From UBA4655 sp044337015 (GTDB lineage Bacteria > Planctomycetota > Planctomycetia > Pirellulales > UBA1268): 14,037 nucleotides of DNA. The translations under genes and the position numbers were made by a program. Below are positions 6,626 through 13,903 of this stretch, one piece after another. Each line of letters starts with the position of its first letter. Positions within the stretch are counted from its first letter, which is position 1. The notes below the pieces were generated by a model. The model worked only from the letters and a program-made list of their open reading frames with translations. It was not told the origin of the DNA and searched no databases. The stretch is from the NCBI GenBank assembly GCA_044337015.1, contig JBIIOJ010000054.1, positions 1-14,037 of the forward strand, written 5' to 3'.

Positions 6626-6892
6626 TCAGGCCGCGGTCCGTGCACCCTTCGAGGCGATCTTCTTCTCGAGCAGGTCGAGCATGTGGCCGACGGTGGTGAT
6701 GTTTTCGAGCAGCTCCGTCTCCACGGCGATGCCGAAACGGCTTTCGATGTGCAGCATCAGCCCCGCCATGTCGAGCGAGTCGAGGTTGAGACCACCTTTG
6801 AGAGTGGTCGATTCCTCGAGGTCGGGGTAGCTTTCCCCGGTCTCCTTCTCGAGCAGTTCGTGAACGATTCCGGCGAGTTCCTTGCGGGTCAT
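6626..6892 (-). CDS. acyl carrier protein
   Basis: An 88-residue acyl carrier protein that carries growing acyl chains on a 4'-phosphopantetheine arm. The motif LNLDSLDMAGLML at residues 35-47 contains the modifiable Ser39 (D-S-L), followed by HIESRFGIAV, the usual acidic helix-II recognition region. Start at 6892 is fixed by a perfect AGGAGG at 6908-6903, 10 bases upstream; an in-frame ATG at 6970 would add 26 residues that do not belong to the fold. It is the first gene of the minus-strand run and ends 29 bases before the chain-length-factor-like gene. It is more likely a pathway-specific carrier than the general AcpP, given the missing fab genes. The upstream 128 bases shared with the divergent VanZ gene probably hold its promoter, but I cannot point to convincing boxes. 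Confidence 0.92.
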   Translation of the reverse strand: MTRKELAGIVHELLEKETGESYPDLEESTTLKGGLNLDSLDMAGLMLHIESRFGIAVETELLENITTVGHMLDLLEKKIASKGARTAA

Positions 6893-7020
6893 TTCGGGGG
6901 TGCCTCCTGGGAATGGCGACGAATTTCCGGCGGGGAGGGTAGCGGATCGAGCGGGGAGGGCGAAGAGCAAAAAAACGGTTATCTTGGGGGCGAAGCGAGT
7001 TCCCGAGGCCCTCCCAGCCC

Positions 7021-7446
7021 ATGCAGACGCACCCGGTCGAGGCGGTCGAAGAGCCGTCCTGGCGCCGCGCCGCGAGCCGCGGATTCGCCCTGGCCACGGG
7101 CGGCTACGGTGCGATCCTCGTCTTCGCGACCCACTACCCGAAGCCGGAGTCGCTCCTCGGCCGTACGCTTCCCTCCGACAAGCTCATGCACTTCGTGGCC
7201 TATGGAGTGCTCGGGGGCCTCGTGGCCGCCACGCTCGTCGCCTACGGGCGACGCGATGTCGGCCTGCACGTGCGGGTGGTCGTCGTGCTCGCCATCGCCG
7301 CGATCTTCGACGAGCTCACGCAGCCCTACTTCGGACGGGCCGCCGAGCCGCTCGACTGGGTCTGCGACTGCATCGGCCTCGCGGCTGGCGTCGCCGTGGT
7401 GGTTTTCAGTAGTTGGGCGTGGGAGCGCGGAAGTCGGCGAAGTTGA
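7021..7446 (+). CDS. VanZ-like membrane protein
   Basis: A 141-residue integral membrane protein with hydrophobic segments near residues 21-37, 56-76, 85-97 and 115-131. The pattern PSDKLMHFVAYGVLG (51-65), then DELTQPYFG (97-105) and DWVCDCIG (112-119), is the family signature of short VanZ-like proteins: the Asp-Lys-x-x-His before the second helix and the acidic/Gln motif before the last one. The family is named for a teicoplanin-resistance gene, but most members are of unknown envelope-related function, so resistance should not be assumed. The ribosome binding site is weak. It is divergent from the ACP gene, and its 3' end overlaps the convergent UDP-glucuronate decarboxylase gene by 41 bases. 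Confidence 0.85.
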   Translation: MQTHPVEAVEEPSWRRAASRGFALATGGYGAILVFATHYPKPESLLGRTLPSDKLMHFVAYGVLGGLVAATLVAYGRRDVGLHVRVVVVLAIAAIFDELTQPYFGRAAEPLDWVCDCIGLAAGVAVVVFSSWAWERGSRRS

Positions 7447-8380
7447 CCGAGCGAAACCACTCGATCGTCCTCGCGAGGCCCTCCCGCAGCGGCACCTTCG
7501 GCTCCCAGCCGAGGTGCTTCTTGGCGAGCGAGATGTCTGGCCGACGGCGCTCGGGGTCGTCCACCGGCAGCGGCTTCTCCACGAGCTTCGAATTCGAGCC
7601 GGTCATTTCGATCGTCAGCTCCGCGAGTTCGCGGATCGTGAACTCGCCCGGGTTGCCGATGTTCACCGGGCCCACGAAGTCGTCGGGGCCGTTCATCATC
7701 CGCACCATCGCCTCGACGAGATCGTCGCGGTAGCAGAAGCTGCGGGTCTGCGCCCCCGTGCCGAAGACCGTGATCGGCTCGCCGCAGATCGCCTGGCGGA
7801 TGAAGTTGGAGACGACGCGGCCGTCGAACGGGTGCATCCGTGGGCCGTAGGTGTTGAAGATCCGCACGATCCGGATGTTGACGTGGTTGGAGCGGTGGTA
7901 GTCCATGAAGAGCGTCTCGGCCGCCCGCTTCCCCTCGTCGTAGCAGGCGCGGGGGCCGATCGGGTTGACCGAGCCGCGGTAGCTCTCCTTCTGCGGGTGC
8001 ACCTCCGGGTCGCCGTAGACCTCGCTCGTGGAGGCCTGCAGCACCTTCGCCCGGCACCGCTTCGCCATGCCGAGCACGTTGATCGCCCCCATCACGGAGG
8101 TCTTCATCGTCTTGATCGGGTTGTACTGGTAGTGGCCGGGCGCGGCCGGGCAGGCGAGGTTGTAGATCTCGTCTACCTCGAGCCAGAGCGGCTGGATGAT
8201 GTCGTGCCGCACGAGCTCGAAGTTGCCGCAGCCGAGGAGGTGGGCGACGTTCGTCTTCTGGCTCGTGAAGAAGTTGTCGACGCAGATGACGTCGTGCCCT
8301 TCCCCCACGAGCCGCTCGCAGAGATGGCTCCCGAGAAACCCCGCCCCGCCGGTGACGAGGATCCGCTTGATCGAGGGCAT
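7406..8380 (-). CDS. UDP-glucuronate decarboxylase (UDP-xylose synthase), extended SDR family
   Basis: A 324-residue NAD-dependent enzyme converting UDP-glucuronate to UDP-xylose and CO2. The Rossmann motif is TGGAGFLGSH (10-19), with Asp35 placed to bind the NAD ribose. The catalytic Tyr147-x-x-x-Lys151 lies in PIGPRACYDEGKR, and STSEVYGDPEVHPQ (117-130) and IFNTYGPRMHPFDGRVVSNF are nearly diagnostic for UXS rather than for UDP-glucose epimerase or dTDP-glucose dehydratase. Length is normal for a soluble bacterial UXS. GGAG at 8394-8391 precedes the start by 10 bases. It follows the GT39 gene on the same strand, and a hairpin with a T-tract between them may partly uncouple the two. UDP-xylose would feed glycan or exopolysaccharide assembly. 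Confidence 0.95.
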   Translation of the reverse strand: MPSIKRILVTGGAGFLGSHLCERLVGEGHDVICVDNFFTSQKTNVAHLLGCGNFELVRHDIIQPLWLEVDEIYNLACPAAPGHYQYNPIKTMKTSVMGAINVLGMAKRCRAKVLQASTSEVYGDPEVHPQKESYRGSVNPIGPRACYDEGKRAAETLFMDYHRSNHVNIRIVRIFNTYGPRMHPFDGRVVSNFIRQAICGEPITVFGTGAQTRSFCYRDDLVEAMVRMMNGPDDFVGPVNIGNPGEFTIRELAELTIEMTGSNSKLVEKPLPVDDPERRRPDISLAKKHLGWEPKVPLREGLARTIEWFRSVNFADFRAPTPNY

Positions 8381-8399
8381 GGTCGGCCGGCTCCGGGGG

Positions 8400-8424
8400 A
8401 AAAACGGGGGAATGCCCCCATTTT
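8400..8424 (-). terminator. rho-independent terminator after the GT39 gene
   Basis: On the reverse strand GGGGG (8419-8415), loop CATT and CCCCC (8410-8406) form a stem that extends by a T.G wobble and four A-T pairs into the flanking A- and T-tracts, and ends in TTTTT (8404-8400). It sits immediately at the GT39 stop codon and 20 bases before the next gene start. The A-tract reads as a T-tract on the other strand, so it may work in both directions. Confidence 0.6.
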
Positions 8425-10246
8425 AACGTGGCGACCGATCGGCTTCGCGGAGATCGGCCGTCCTCGCAGGCCTGCCGAGGAGGACGACGTTCCCCTTGCC
8501 GAGAAAGAGCGGCATCGACTCGAGCTGGACGACGTCCTCGGGCAGGTGCGGCTCGAGCGACGCGAGCCGTTCGCTCGTGGTGACGAGAAACGCATCCTGC
8601 GATCGCTCGCGGAAATATTCCGCGACCCTCGCCGGCTCGATGCACTCCCTGACCGGCTCCCCGAAGTAGTAGACGAGGCTCTCGAGGCCGAGCCTGTGGC
8701 TCTTCAGCTCGGGCGACGACGTGGCCGCGTGCCGTCGCACCCAGGCCGCGACATGGGGGCTGTTCTGGTGCTCGGAGACCTGCGGCGCGGCCCAGGCCAA
8801 AAGTGCCAGCAGGAAGGCCATGCCCGTCGCGACCATCGTCGCGGCGACGAGGCGGCGGCGGTCGGTCTCGTGGGCCCAGGCAGCCACGATTCCCCCCACG
8901 AGCGGCACGACGCCGATGGCCGCGAGGTGCGTCTCGCCGGGCAGGAAGATCCGCAAGACGATGGCCATGCCGACGATCACCGCCACGCCGACGGCGACGA
9001 GCGAGCCCCACGACACGCGAAGCCATGCCCGGCTCGACTCGACCTCCCGCGACACCCAGCCCGCGAAAAACGATCCGCACACGATCGCCATCCACGGGTA
9101 GGCCGCCAGGATGTAGTGCGGCAGCTTCGTGCTCGAGAGCGTGAAGACCCCCAGCCAGACCACGACGTTCGCCACGAGCAGCAGCGCCGCCCTTCGCTTC
9201 GGGCCGTCGGCAACGAGATTCGCCACGAGCCCACGGACGCTCTGGTAGAGGAAGATCGACCAGGGAAACATGCCGACGACCGCGACGAGCGGATAGTACG
9301 CCAGGCTCCCGGCGTGGTGCTCGAACGTGCGGGAGAAGCGGCCGATGTTGTGCACGAAGAGGAATCCCCGCGGCCACTCCCAGCCCGTGCGGAGGCCGAC
9401 CCAGACGTACCACGGCGCCGCGACCGCCGCGATCGCAATCAGGGCGGTGAAGGGACGCATCGCGAGCATCGTGCGGAGGATCGTCACCGGTGAGAAGGCG
9501 GCGACGAACCAGTTCACGAGCCGCAAACCGATGCCGCCGGGCTGCGGGTCGCGTCGCTCGATCGCGACCAGGTCGGCGTGCTCGAAGAGGAGATAGAGGC
9601 CGATCGCGGCCGTGGGGAGGACCGCACCGACCGGGCCCTTCACGAGCACGGCCGCCCCCATCGCCGCGTAGCACATCGCCCAGTCGCGCCAGGAGAGACC
9701 GCTGTCGCCCCGGGCGGCCGAGCGGCGGACCTCCCCGCCGCTCCGGTGACGCGCGGCAATAAAAACCAGGATCGCCGCCGTGCAGAAGAACGTCAGCTCC
9801 GGGTCGGAGACCGCGGCGCGGGAGAGCATCATGAACTGCAGGCAGGTCGCCAGCGCCACGCCGCTCCAAAAGCCGACCTGCGGCGTGAAGAGCATCCGGG
9901 CTGCGTGGTAGGTGAGGAGCACCGTGCCGGCGCCGAACACGGTCGAACCGAACCGCATCGCGAACTCGCCGGTGCCGAAGAGGCAGGTGCCGAGCATCAT
10001 CACCCAATACATGAAGGCCGGCTTGTGGAGCGAAAGCTCGCCGTTGAAGTAGGGCACGACGAGATCGCCGCGGCGCATCATCTCCATCGCCGCGCTGCCG
10101 AAGTAGGCCTCGTCTTCATCCCAGAGATGCGTGCCGCCGAGGTTCGTGAGGAACGCGACGCCGCAGAGCAGAAGGAGCAGGAGCTGGTGCCGTGTCGACT
10201 CCGACATGAAACGCTCCCGCGAACCCGACACCGTGGATTCAATCAT
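8423..10246 (-). CDS. glycosyltransferase family 39 membrane protein (ArnT/PMT-like)
   Basis: A 607-residue polytopic membrane protein. After a first helix (about 21-36) it has the luminal acidic motif HLWDEDEAYFG (40-50), matching the catalytic Asp-Glu region of ArnT/PMT enzymes, and LSLHKPAFMYW (71-81), the counterpart of the EKPPLFYW motif. About ten further hydrophobic helices follow, then a soluble C-terminal domain from about residue 490. Family members move a sugar from a polyprenyl-phosphate donor to a lipid or protein on the outer face of the inner membrane. Two starts are plausible: ATG 10246 (GAGGG 6 bases upstream) and ATG 10207 (GGGAG 6 bases upstream, opening directly on the first helix); I give the longer. 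It is divergent from asparagine synthase and upstream of UDP-xylose synthase, which suggests envelope glycan work. The acceptor is unknown. Confidence 0.88.
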   Translation of the reverse strand: MIESTVSGSRERFMSESTRHQLLLLLLCGVAFLTNLGGTHLWDEDEAYFGSAAMEMMRRGDLVVPYFNGELSLHKPAFMYWVMMLGTCLFGTGEFAMRFGSTVFGAGTVLLTYHAARMLFTPQVGFWSGVALATCLQFMMLSRAAVSDPELTFFCTAAILVFIAARHRSGGEVRRSAARGDSGLSWRDWAMCYAAMGAAVLVKGPVGAVLPTAAIGLYLLFEHADLVAIERRDPQPGGIGLRLVNWFVAAFSPVTILRTMLAMRPFTALIAIAAVAAPWYVWVGLRTGWEWPRGFLFVHNIGRFSRTFEHHAGSLAYYPLVAVVGMFPWSIFLYQSVRGLVANLVADGPKRRAALLLVANVVVWLGVFTLSSTKLPHYILAAYPWMAIVCGSFFAGWVSREVESSRAWLRVSWGSLVAVGVAVIVGMAIVLRIFLPGETHLAAIGVVPLVGGIVAAWAHETDRRRLVAATMVATGMAFLLALLAWAAPQVSEHQNSPHVAAWVRRHAATSSPELKSHRLGLESLVYYFGEPVRECIEPARVAEYFRERSQDAFLVTTSERLASLEPHLPEDVVQLESMPLFLGKGNVVLLGRPARTADLREADRSPR

Positions 10247-10305
10247 GCAACGCCCTCGAGGATGGCGCGGGAAAGTAGGGGCCCCGCGGCGGGTGGTCAA
10301 GGGCG

Positions 10306-10368
10306 TTCGGCGGCCGAATGCACTCGACGCACCCGTGAATCCGCCCTACCTTCCGCCGTTCGGCCGAA
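10306..10368. promoter_or_regulatory. pair of TTCGG...CCGAA palindromes in a divergent promoter region
   Basis: TTCGGCGGCCGAA at 10306-10318 is a perfect palindrome around a central G, and TTCGGCCGAA at 10359-10368 is a perfect palindrome with the same half-site. Both are preceded by CG and lie in the 178-base region between the divergent GT39 and asparagine synthase genes. Paired identical half-sites in such a place are what a dimeric repressor or activator would bind. In GC-rich DNA such palindromes also arise by chance, so the call is tentative. Confidence 0.35.
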
Positions 10369-10424
10369 AGCGGCCGACACGGTCACGGTTTCATCCCTCC
10401 CCCGGAATCACGAGCGTCTCGCCG

Positions 10425-12392
10425 ATGTGTGGAATCTGCGGCTTCGTCGGTGGCGGTGGGTCCGGCACCCTGCGGGCCATGACCGACGCGATCACACACC
10501 GGGGCCCCGACGCCGACGGTTTCTTCCTCGACGAGCGCGTCGGGCTCGGCCATCGACGGCTGTCGATCGTGGACCTCGAAGGGGGCCGTCAGCCGATGGC
10601 GGACGAGGCGGGCGACGTGGTCGTCGTCTTCAATGGCGAGATTTACAACCATCCCGAACTTTTCGCGAGGTTTTCGACGGAGCGGCCCTACCGCACGACC
10701 TCCGACACCGAGTCGATCCTGCGGGCCTACGAGCGGCACCGCACCGAATGCGTGCTCCACCTCGACGGCATGTTCGCGTTCGTGCTCTACGACCGCTCGC
10801 GGCGGATGCTCTTCGGAGCCCGCGACCGCTTCGGCAAGAAGCCGCTCTACCACACGACCCGCCCCTTCGGCCGATTCCAGTTCGCGTTCGCATCGGAGCT
10901 GAAGTCGCTGCGGGCCTGCCCCGACATCGCCGCCGGTGTTTCGATCTCCGACGACGCGCTCGGCTCCTACCTGTTGAACGACTACGTCACGGGCACGCAA
11001 AGCATCTGGGACGGCATCTCGCAGGTCGCGCCCGGATCGGCGTTCGTCTACGGCCTGCCGGGCAGCGGGCAGGAGGGGTATCGGGAATGGGCGTTCTGGC
11101 GGCGGGAGGTCGCCTGCGACGACGCGCCGCGGTCGACGTCCCCGCCCTCCTACACCGAGGCCTGCGACCGTCTCGTCGAATTGCTCGACCGGGCGGTGAA
11201 GCGGCGGTTCATGGCGGACGTTCCCGTGGGTGTCTTGCTCTCCGGCGGCATCGATTCGTCGAGCATCGTCGCCTGCGCGAAGCGAACCGGTTGTCTCCCG
11301 CTGAAGACTTTTTCGATCGGCTTCGAGGAGGAGTCGTTCGACGAGACGCCCTTCGCGGCGGAGGTGGCCCGGCACTTCGGCACGGACCACCACCACCGCG
11401 TGTTCATCGGAAGCGAGCTCGTGGCCCGCGCGGAGCGGGTCGCGTGGATGATGGATGAGCCGTTCGCCGATCCTTCCGTCCTGCCGACGGCGTTCCTCTG
11501 CGAGCTCGCTGCGGAGCACGTGAAGACGGTGCTCGGCGGCGACGGCGCCGACGAGTTGCTCGCGGGGTACGACCCGTTCAAGGCGATCGGGCCCGCGACC
11601 TGGTACGAACGGCTCGTGCCACGGATCATTCACGGGAACGTGATCAAGCCGCTCGCGCAGATGCTCCCCGACACGGGCGAGAACATGTCGCTGGCGTTCA
11701 AGCTCGAGCGGTTCCTGCGGGGGATGCACGAGCCGGCCGACCGACGCGTCCGCACCTGGATGGGTCCCTTCTCGCCCGCGCAGCTCGCGAAGCTCGTGCC
11801 GGACACGAGGATTCCGAGCGACGCCGTTTCGCCGGAGCGATCGCGGCCTCGCTCGACCGACGCGATCGCACTGGCGCTCGACTTCTACCAGGCGTCGTAT
11901 CTCACGAGCGACATCCTCGTGAAGGTGGATCGCGCGAGCATGCTCCACTCGCTCGAGGTCCGCACGCCGTTCCTCGACAAGGCGCTCGCCGAATATGTCA
12001 ACGGCCTGCCCAGCCGCTACAAGTACCACCGCGGGATCACGAAGCGGCTGCTCAAGGACGCCGCGTTGCGAAGCGGTCTCCTGCCACCTTCGATCGTGAA
12101 CCGCCGCAAGAAGGGATTCGGAATCCCCGTGGCAAAGTGGATGCGGGGAGACCTGCACGGCTACTTCCGCGACGTGCTGCTCGGGGAACTGCCCGCCCCG
12201 CTCGCCATGATCAGCCGTCCCGCGATCGCCGACCTATGGAACCGGCACTGCCGCCGCGAGGCCAACTGCTACAAGGAACTCTGGGCTCTCTTCATGCTCG
12301 TGCAGTGGGCTCGAAGCGTGGTGGCACAGCCCGTCGTGCGGGACGTCGACGATGCAGGGCCGCCGTCGCACGAGGCGAGGGCCGCGGCGTAG
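10425..12392 (+). CDS. asnB: asparagine synthase (glutamine-hydrolysing), AsnB type
   Basis: A 655-residue two-domain amidotransferase. The start at 10425 is fixed by MCGICGF: Cys2 becomes the N-terminal nucleophile of the class II glutaminase. The glutaminase domain shows THRGPDADG (24-32), GHRRLSIVDL (42-51), FNGEIYN (69-75) and SDTES (93-97), all glutamine-binding landmarks. The synthetase domain has the pyrophosphate loop LLSGGIDSSS (271-280), then FSIGFEEESFDE, LGGDGADELLAGYD and VRTPFLDKALAEY. ATP activates a carboxylate and ammonia from glutamine amidates it. It is full length. The C-terminal extension past LWALFMLVQWAR (about 25 residues) is Ala/Arg-rich and variable. AsnB paralogues are frequent in exopolysaccharide and O-antigen loci, and its neighbours make that role as plausible as plain asparagine synthesis. 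Confidence 0.94.
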   Translation: MCGICGFVGGGGSGTLRAMTDAITHRGPDADGFFLDERVGLGHRRLSIVDLEGGRQPMADEAGDVVVVFNGEIYNHPELFARFSTERPYRTTSDTESILRAYERHRTECVLHLDGMFAFVLYDRSRRMLFGARDRFGKKPLYHTTRPFGRFQFAFASELKSLRACPDIAAGVSISDDALGSYLLNDYVTGTQSIWDGISQVAPGSAFVYGLPGSGQEGYREWAFWRREVACDDAPRSTSPPSYTEACDRLVELLDRAVKRRFMADVPVGVLLSGGIDSSSIVACAKRTGCLPLKTFSIGFEEESFDETPFAAEVARHFGTDHHHRVFIGSELVARAERVAWMMDEPFADPSVLPTAFLCELAAEHVKTVLGGDGADELLAGYDPFKAIGPATWYERLVPRIIHGNVIKPLAQMLPDTGENMSLAFKLERFLRGMHEPADRRVRTWMGPFSPAQLAKLVPDTRIPSDAVSPERSRPRSTDAIALALDFYQASYLTSDILVKVDRASMLHSLEVRTPFLDKALAEYVNGLPSRYKYHRGITKRLLKDAALRSGLLPPSIVNRRKKGFGIPVAKWMRGDLHGYFRDVLLGELPAPLAMISRPAIADLWNRHCRREANCYKELWALFMLVQWARSVVAQPVVRDVDDAGPPSHEARAAA

Positions 12393-12404
12393 TCGGCCGC
12401 TCCA

Positions 12405-12785
12405 TCAACCGCCGAAGAGCCGCAGGCCGGCCCACGTGGCGGCGAGCGCCGCCACGTTCGTGCCGACGACGTAGGCGACCGCGGGCACGAGGCGGCCCGC
12501 CTGCAGCATCTCGACCGACTGGAACGCGAACGACGAATAGGTCGTAAACCCGCCGAGAAGGCCCACGAGGATGACCGCCTCATGGGCGGTGGAAATGCCG
12601 CCGCGGGAGCGGGCCAGCGAGTAGATCGCCCCGAACGCGAACGAACCGATGACGTTCACCGCGAGCGTGCCCCAGGGAAACGCCATGCCGAAGAGCCGCA
12701 GCGCCACGCCATTCGCGGCAGCCCGCAGGAGCGTGCCGGCAGCCCCGGCGGCGGCGAGCCAGAGTGCGACGGCAGGGGACATCAT
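12405..12785 (-). CDS. crcB: CrcB/Fluc fluoride ion channel
   Basis: A 126-residue four-helix membrane protein that exports toxic fluoride as a dual-topology dimer. Conserved features are GTLLRAA (17-23, the G-x-LLR motif with Arg21), FPWGTLAVNVIGSF (36-49, with pore residue Asn44) and GLLGGFTTYSSFAFQ (75-89), which carries the central Na+ site and the pore Phe/Thr/Ser residues. Length is normal. The start is the first of two adjacent ATGs, at 12785, with GGAG 7 bases upstream; longer versions of this frame run into non-family sequence. It is convergent with asparagine synthase (12-base gap) and divergent from the isomerase gene. The ribosome binding site lies inside one arm of an 11-bp inverted repeat, described separately. 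Only one crcB copy is seen, consistent with a homodimeric channel. Confidence 0.93.
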   Translation of the reverse strand: MMSPAVALWLAAAGAAGTLLRAAANGVALRLFGMAFPWGTLAVNVIGSFAFGAIYSLARSRGGISTAHEAVILVGLLGGFTTYSSFAFQSVEMLQAGRLVPAVAYVVGTNVAALAATWAGLRLFGG

Positions 12786-12789
12786 GCAG

Positions 12790-12893
12790 CGGCTCCGAGC
12801 GGAGGGAATGGGAGGCAACAGTCTGCCATGATCCGCCCAAGCGGCCAACGCCCGCGATCGGGCCTGGATCACCCAAGCCGTGGCTCGGAGCCG
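12790..12893 (-). promoter_or_regulatory. 11-bp inverted repeat masking the crcB ribosome binding site
   Basis: CGGCTCCGAGC (12790-12800) and GCTCGGAGCCG (12883-12893) are perfect complements separated by 82 bases. In a crcB transcript the promoter-proximal arm (12893-12883) could pair with the distal arm (12800-12790), which contains the GGAG just before the start codon, and so block translation. Each arm can also form a small local GGCT/AGCC hairpin, and the spacer holds CCGC/GCGG and GGCA/TGCC hairpins. I do not recognise the known fluoride aptamer consensus in the spacer. Whether the transcript starts far enough upstream is not known. Confidence 0.4.
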
Positions 12894-12948
12894 ATTCCGC
12901 GGCGCAGTGCGGCATGCTAGGTTGGTGGCTCTTTGAAGGAGCATCTCC

Positions 12949-13881
12949 ATGCCACTGCCACTGAACCGTCGCGACGTCATCCGCACCGCCGCCGCCACCG
13001 CGATCGGGCTGCCCGCTGCGACCGCGGCCGCCGCCCCGGAGCCCGGGAAGGATATCCGTAAGGGCCGGATCAACCAGTCGATCGTCTACTGGTGCTTCAA
13101 CGTCACCGGTGACAAATGGGAGATCGAAAAGATCTGCGAGGTCGCGAAGCAGCTCGGCTGCAAGTCGATCGAGCTCGCTCCGCCGGAGACGTGGGCGACG
13201 ATCAAGAAGCACGGCCTCACCTCCGCGATCGCCCCCAACGGGATGCCGGGAGCGCCCTTCATGAAGGGCTTCAACAACCCGAGGTACCACGACGAGGTGA
13301 TCGCCTCGACGACGAAGATGATCGACGCTTGCGCGGAGGCGGGCTTTCCGGCCGTCATCGCCTTCACCGGCTTCAAGTTCCGCGACGCCGATAACCCGAA
13401 GAGCGGCGAGATTTCGCTCGCGGAGGGGGCCGACAACTGCGTCGCCGGCTTCAAGGAGATCGTCGGCCATGCGGAGAAGAAGGGGGTGACGATCTGCCTC
13501 GAGCACCTGAATTCGAGGGACGGCACGCACCCGATGAAGGGGCATCCCGGCTACCAGGGCGACGACGTCGACTACGTCGCTGGCATCATCCGCCGCGTCG
13601 GCTCGCCTCGGCTCAAGATGCTCTTCGACATCTACCACGTGCAGATCATGAACGGCGACGTGATCCGCCGGATCGAGGAGTGCAAGGACGTGATCGGGCA
13701 CGTGCACACCGCCGGCAATCCTGGCCGCGGCGAACTCGACGACACGCAGGAGATCAACTACCCGCCGATCATGCGGAAGCTCGTCGACATCGGCTACAAG
13801 GGCTACGTCGGCCAGGAATTCATCCCGACCCGCGACCCCCTCGCCGGCCTCCGCGAAGCCGTGTCGCTCTGCGACGTCTGA
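12949..13881 (+). CDS. Tat-exported hydroxypyruvate isomerase-like TIM barrel protein
   Basis: A 310-residue protein of the xylose-isomerase-like TIM barrel superfamily, closest in pattern to hydroxypyruvate isomerase (hydroxypyruvate to tartronate semialdehyde). Start at 12949 has AAGGAG at 12936-12941. Residues 5-29 form a twin-arginine signal (LNRRDVIRTAAATAIG, then an Ala-rich cleavage region), so the protein is probably folded and exported. The barrel has metal-ligand candidates Glu185 (ICLEHLN), Asp227 (LFDIYH), His253 (GHVHTAGNPGRGELDD) and Glu290 (VGQEFIP), matching the Glu-Asp-His-Glu set of the family. It is complete and monocistronic as far as seen. Many planctomycete homologues carry such Tat leaders and may act on other sugars or polyols, so the substrate is uncertain. 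Confidence 0.85.
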   Translation: MPLPLNRRDVIRTAAATAIGLPAATAAAAPEPGKDIRKGRINQSIVYWCFNVTGDKWEIEKICEVAKQLGCKSIELAPPETWATIKKHGLTSAIAPNGMPGAPFMKGFNNPRYHDEVIASTTKMIDACAEAGFPAVIAFTGFKFRDADNPKSGEISLAEGADNCVAGFKEIVGHAEKKGVTICLEHLNSRDGTHPMKGHPGYQGDDVDYVAGIIRRVGSPRLKMLFDIYHVQIMNGDVIRRIEECKDVIGHVHTAGNPGRGELDDTQEINYPPIMRKLVDIGYKGYVGQEFIPTRDPLAGLREAVSLCDV

Positions 13882-13903
13882 TCAAGCTTTCACGAAGGTT
13901 CCG

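Noticed and set aside
7021..7446. Glycopeptide resistance gene vanZ
   Set aside because: Only the broad VanZ-like family is supported; no vanA/H/X or other resistance genes are nearby, so a resistance role is not claimed.
8196..8426. Small plus-strand ORF over the start of UDP-xylose synthase
   Set aside because: It is antisense to the conserved Rossmann motif and has no ribosome binding site or family resemblance.
6473..9493. A plus-strand open frame of about 1006 codons
   Set aside because: It lies antisense to ACP, UDP-xylose synthase and GT39 genes whose motifs are unmistakable, and runs across the VanZ gene in another frame. Its translation is Arg/Asp/Glu/His-rich low-complexity sequence without a fold pattern, as expected of an antisense frame in GC-rich DNA.
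7326..10007. A minus-strand open frame of about 893 codons
   Set aside because: It is an alternative frame over UDP-xylose synthase and GT39, and its product is Arg/Pro/Gly-rich without domains.
10383..12158. A minus-strand frame of about 591 codons opposite asparagine synthase
   Set aside because: The plus-strand gene has complete catalytic motifs; this is its codon-bias shadow.
12786..12948. Fluoride riboswitch (crcB motif) upstream of crcB
   Set aside because: I searched both strands for the conserved GGNGAUGG and CUGAUG elements in the right order and did not find them, so only the plain inverted repeat is reported.
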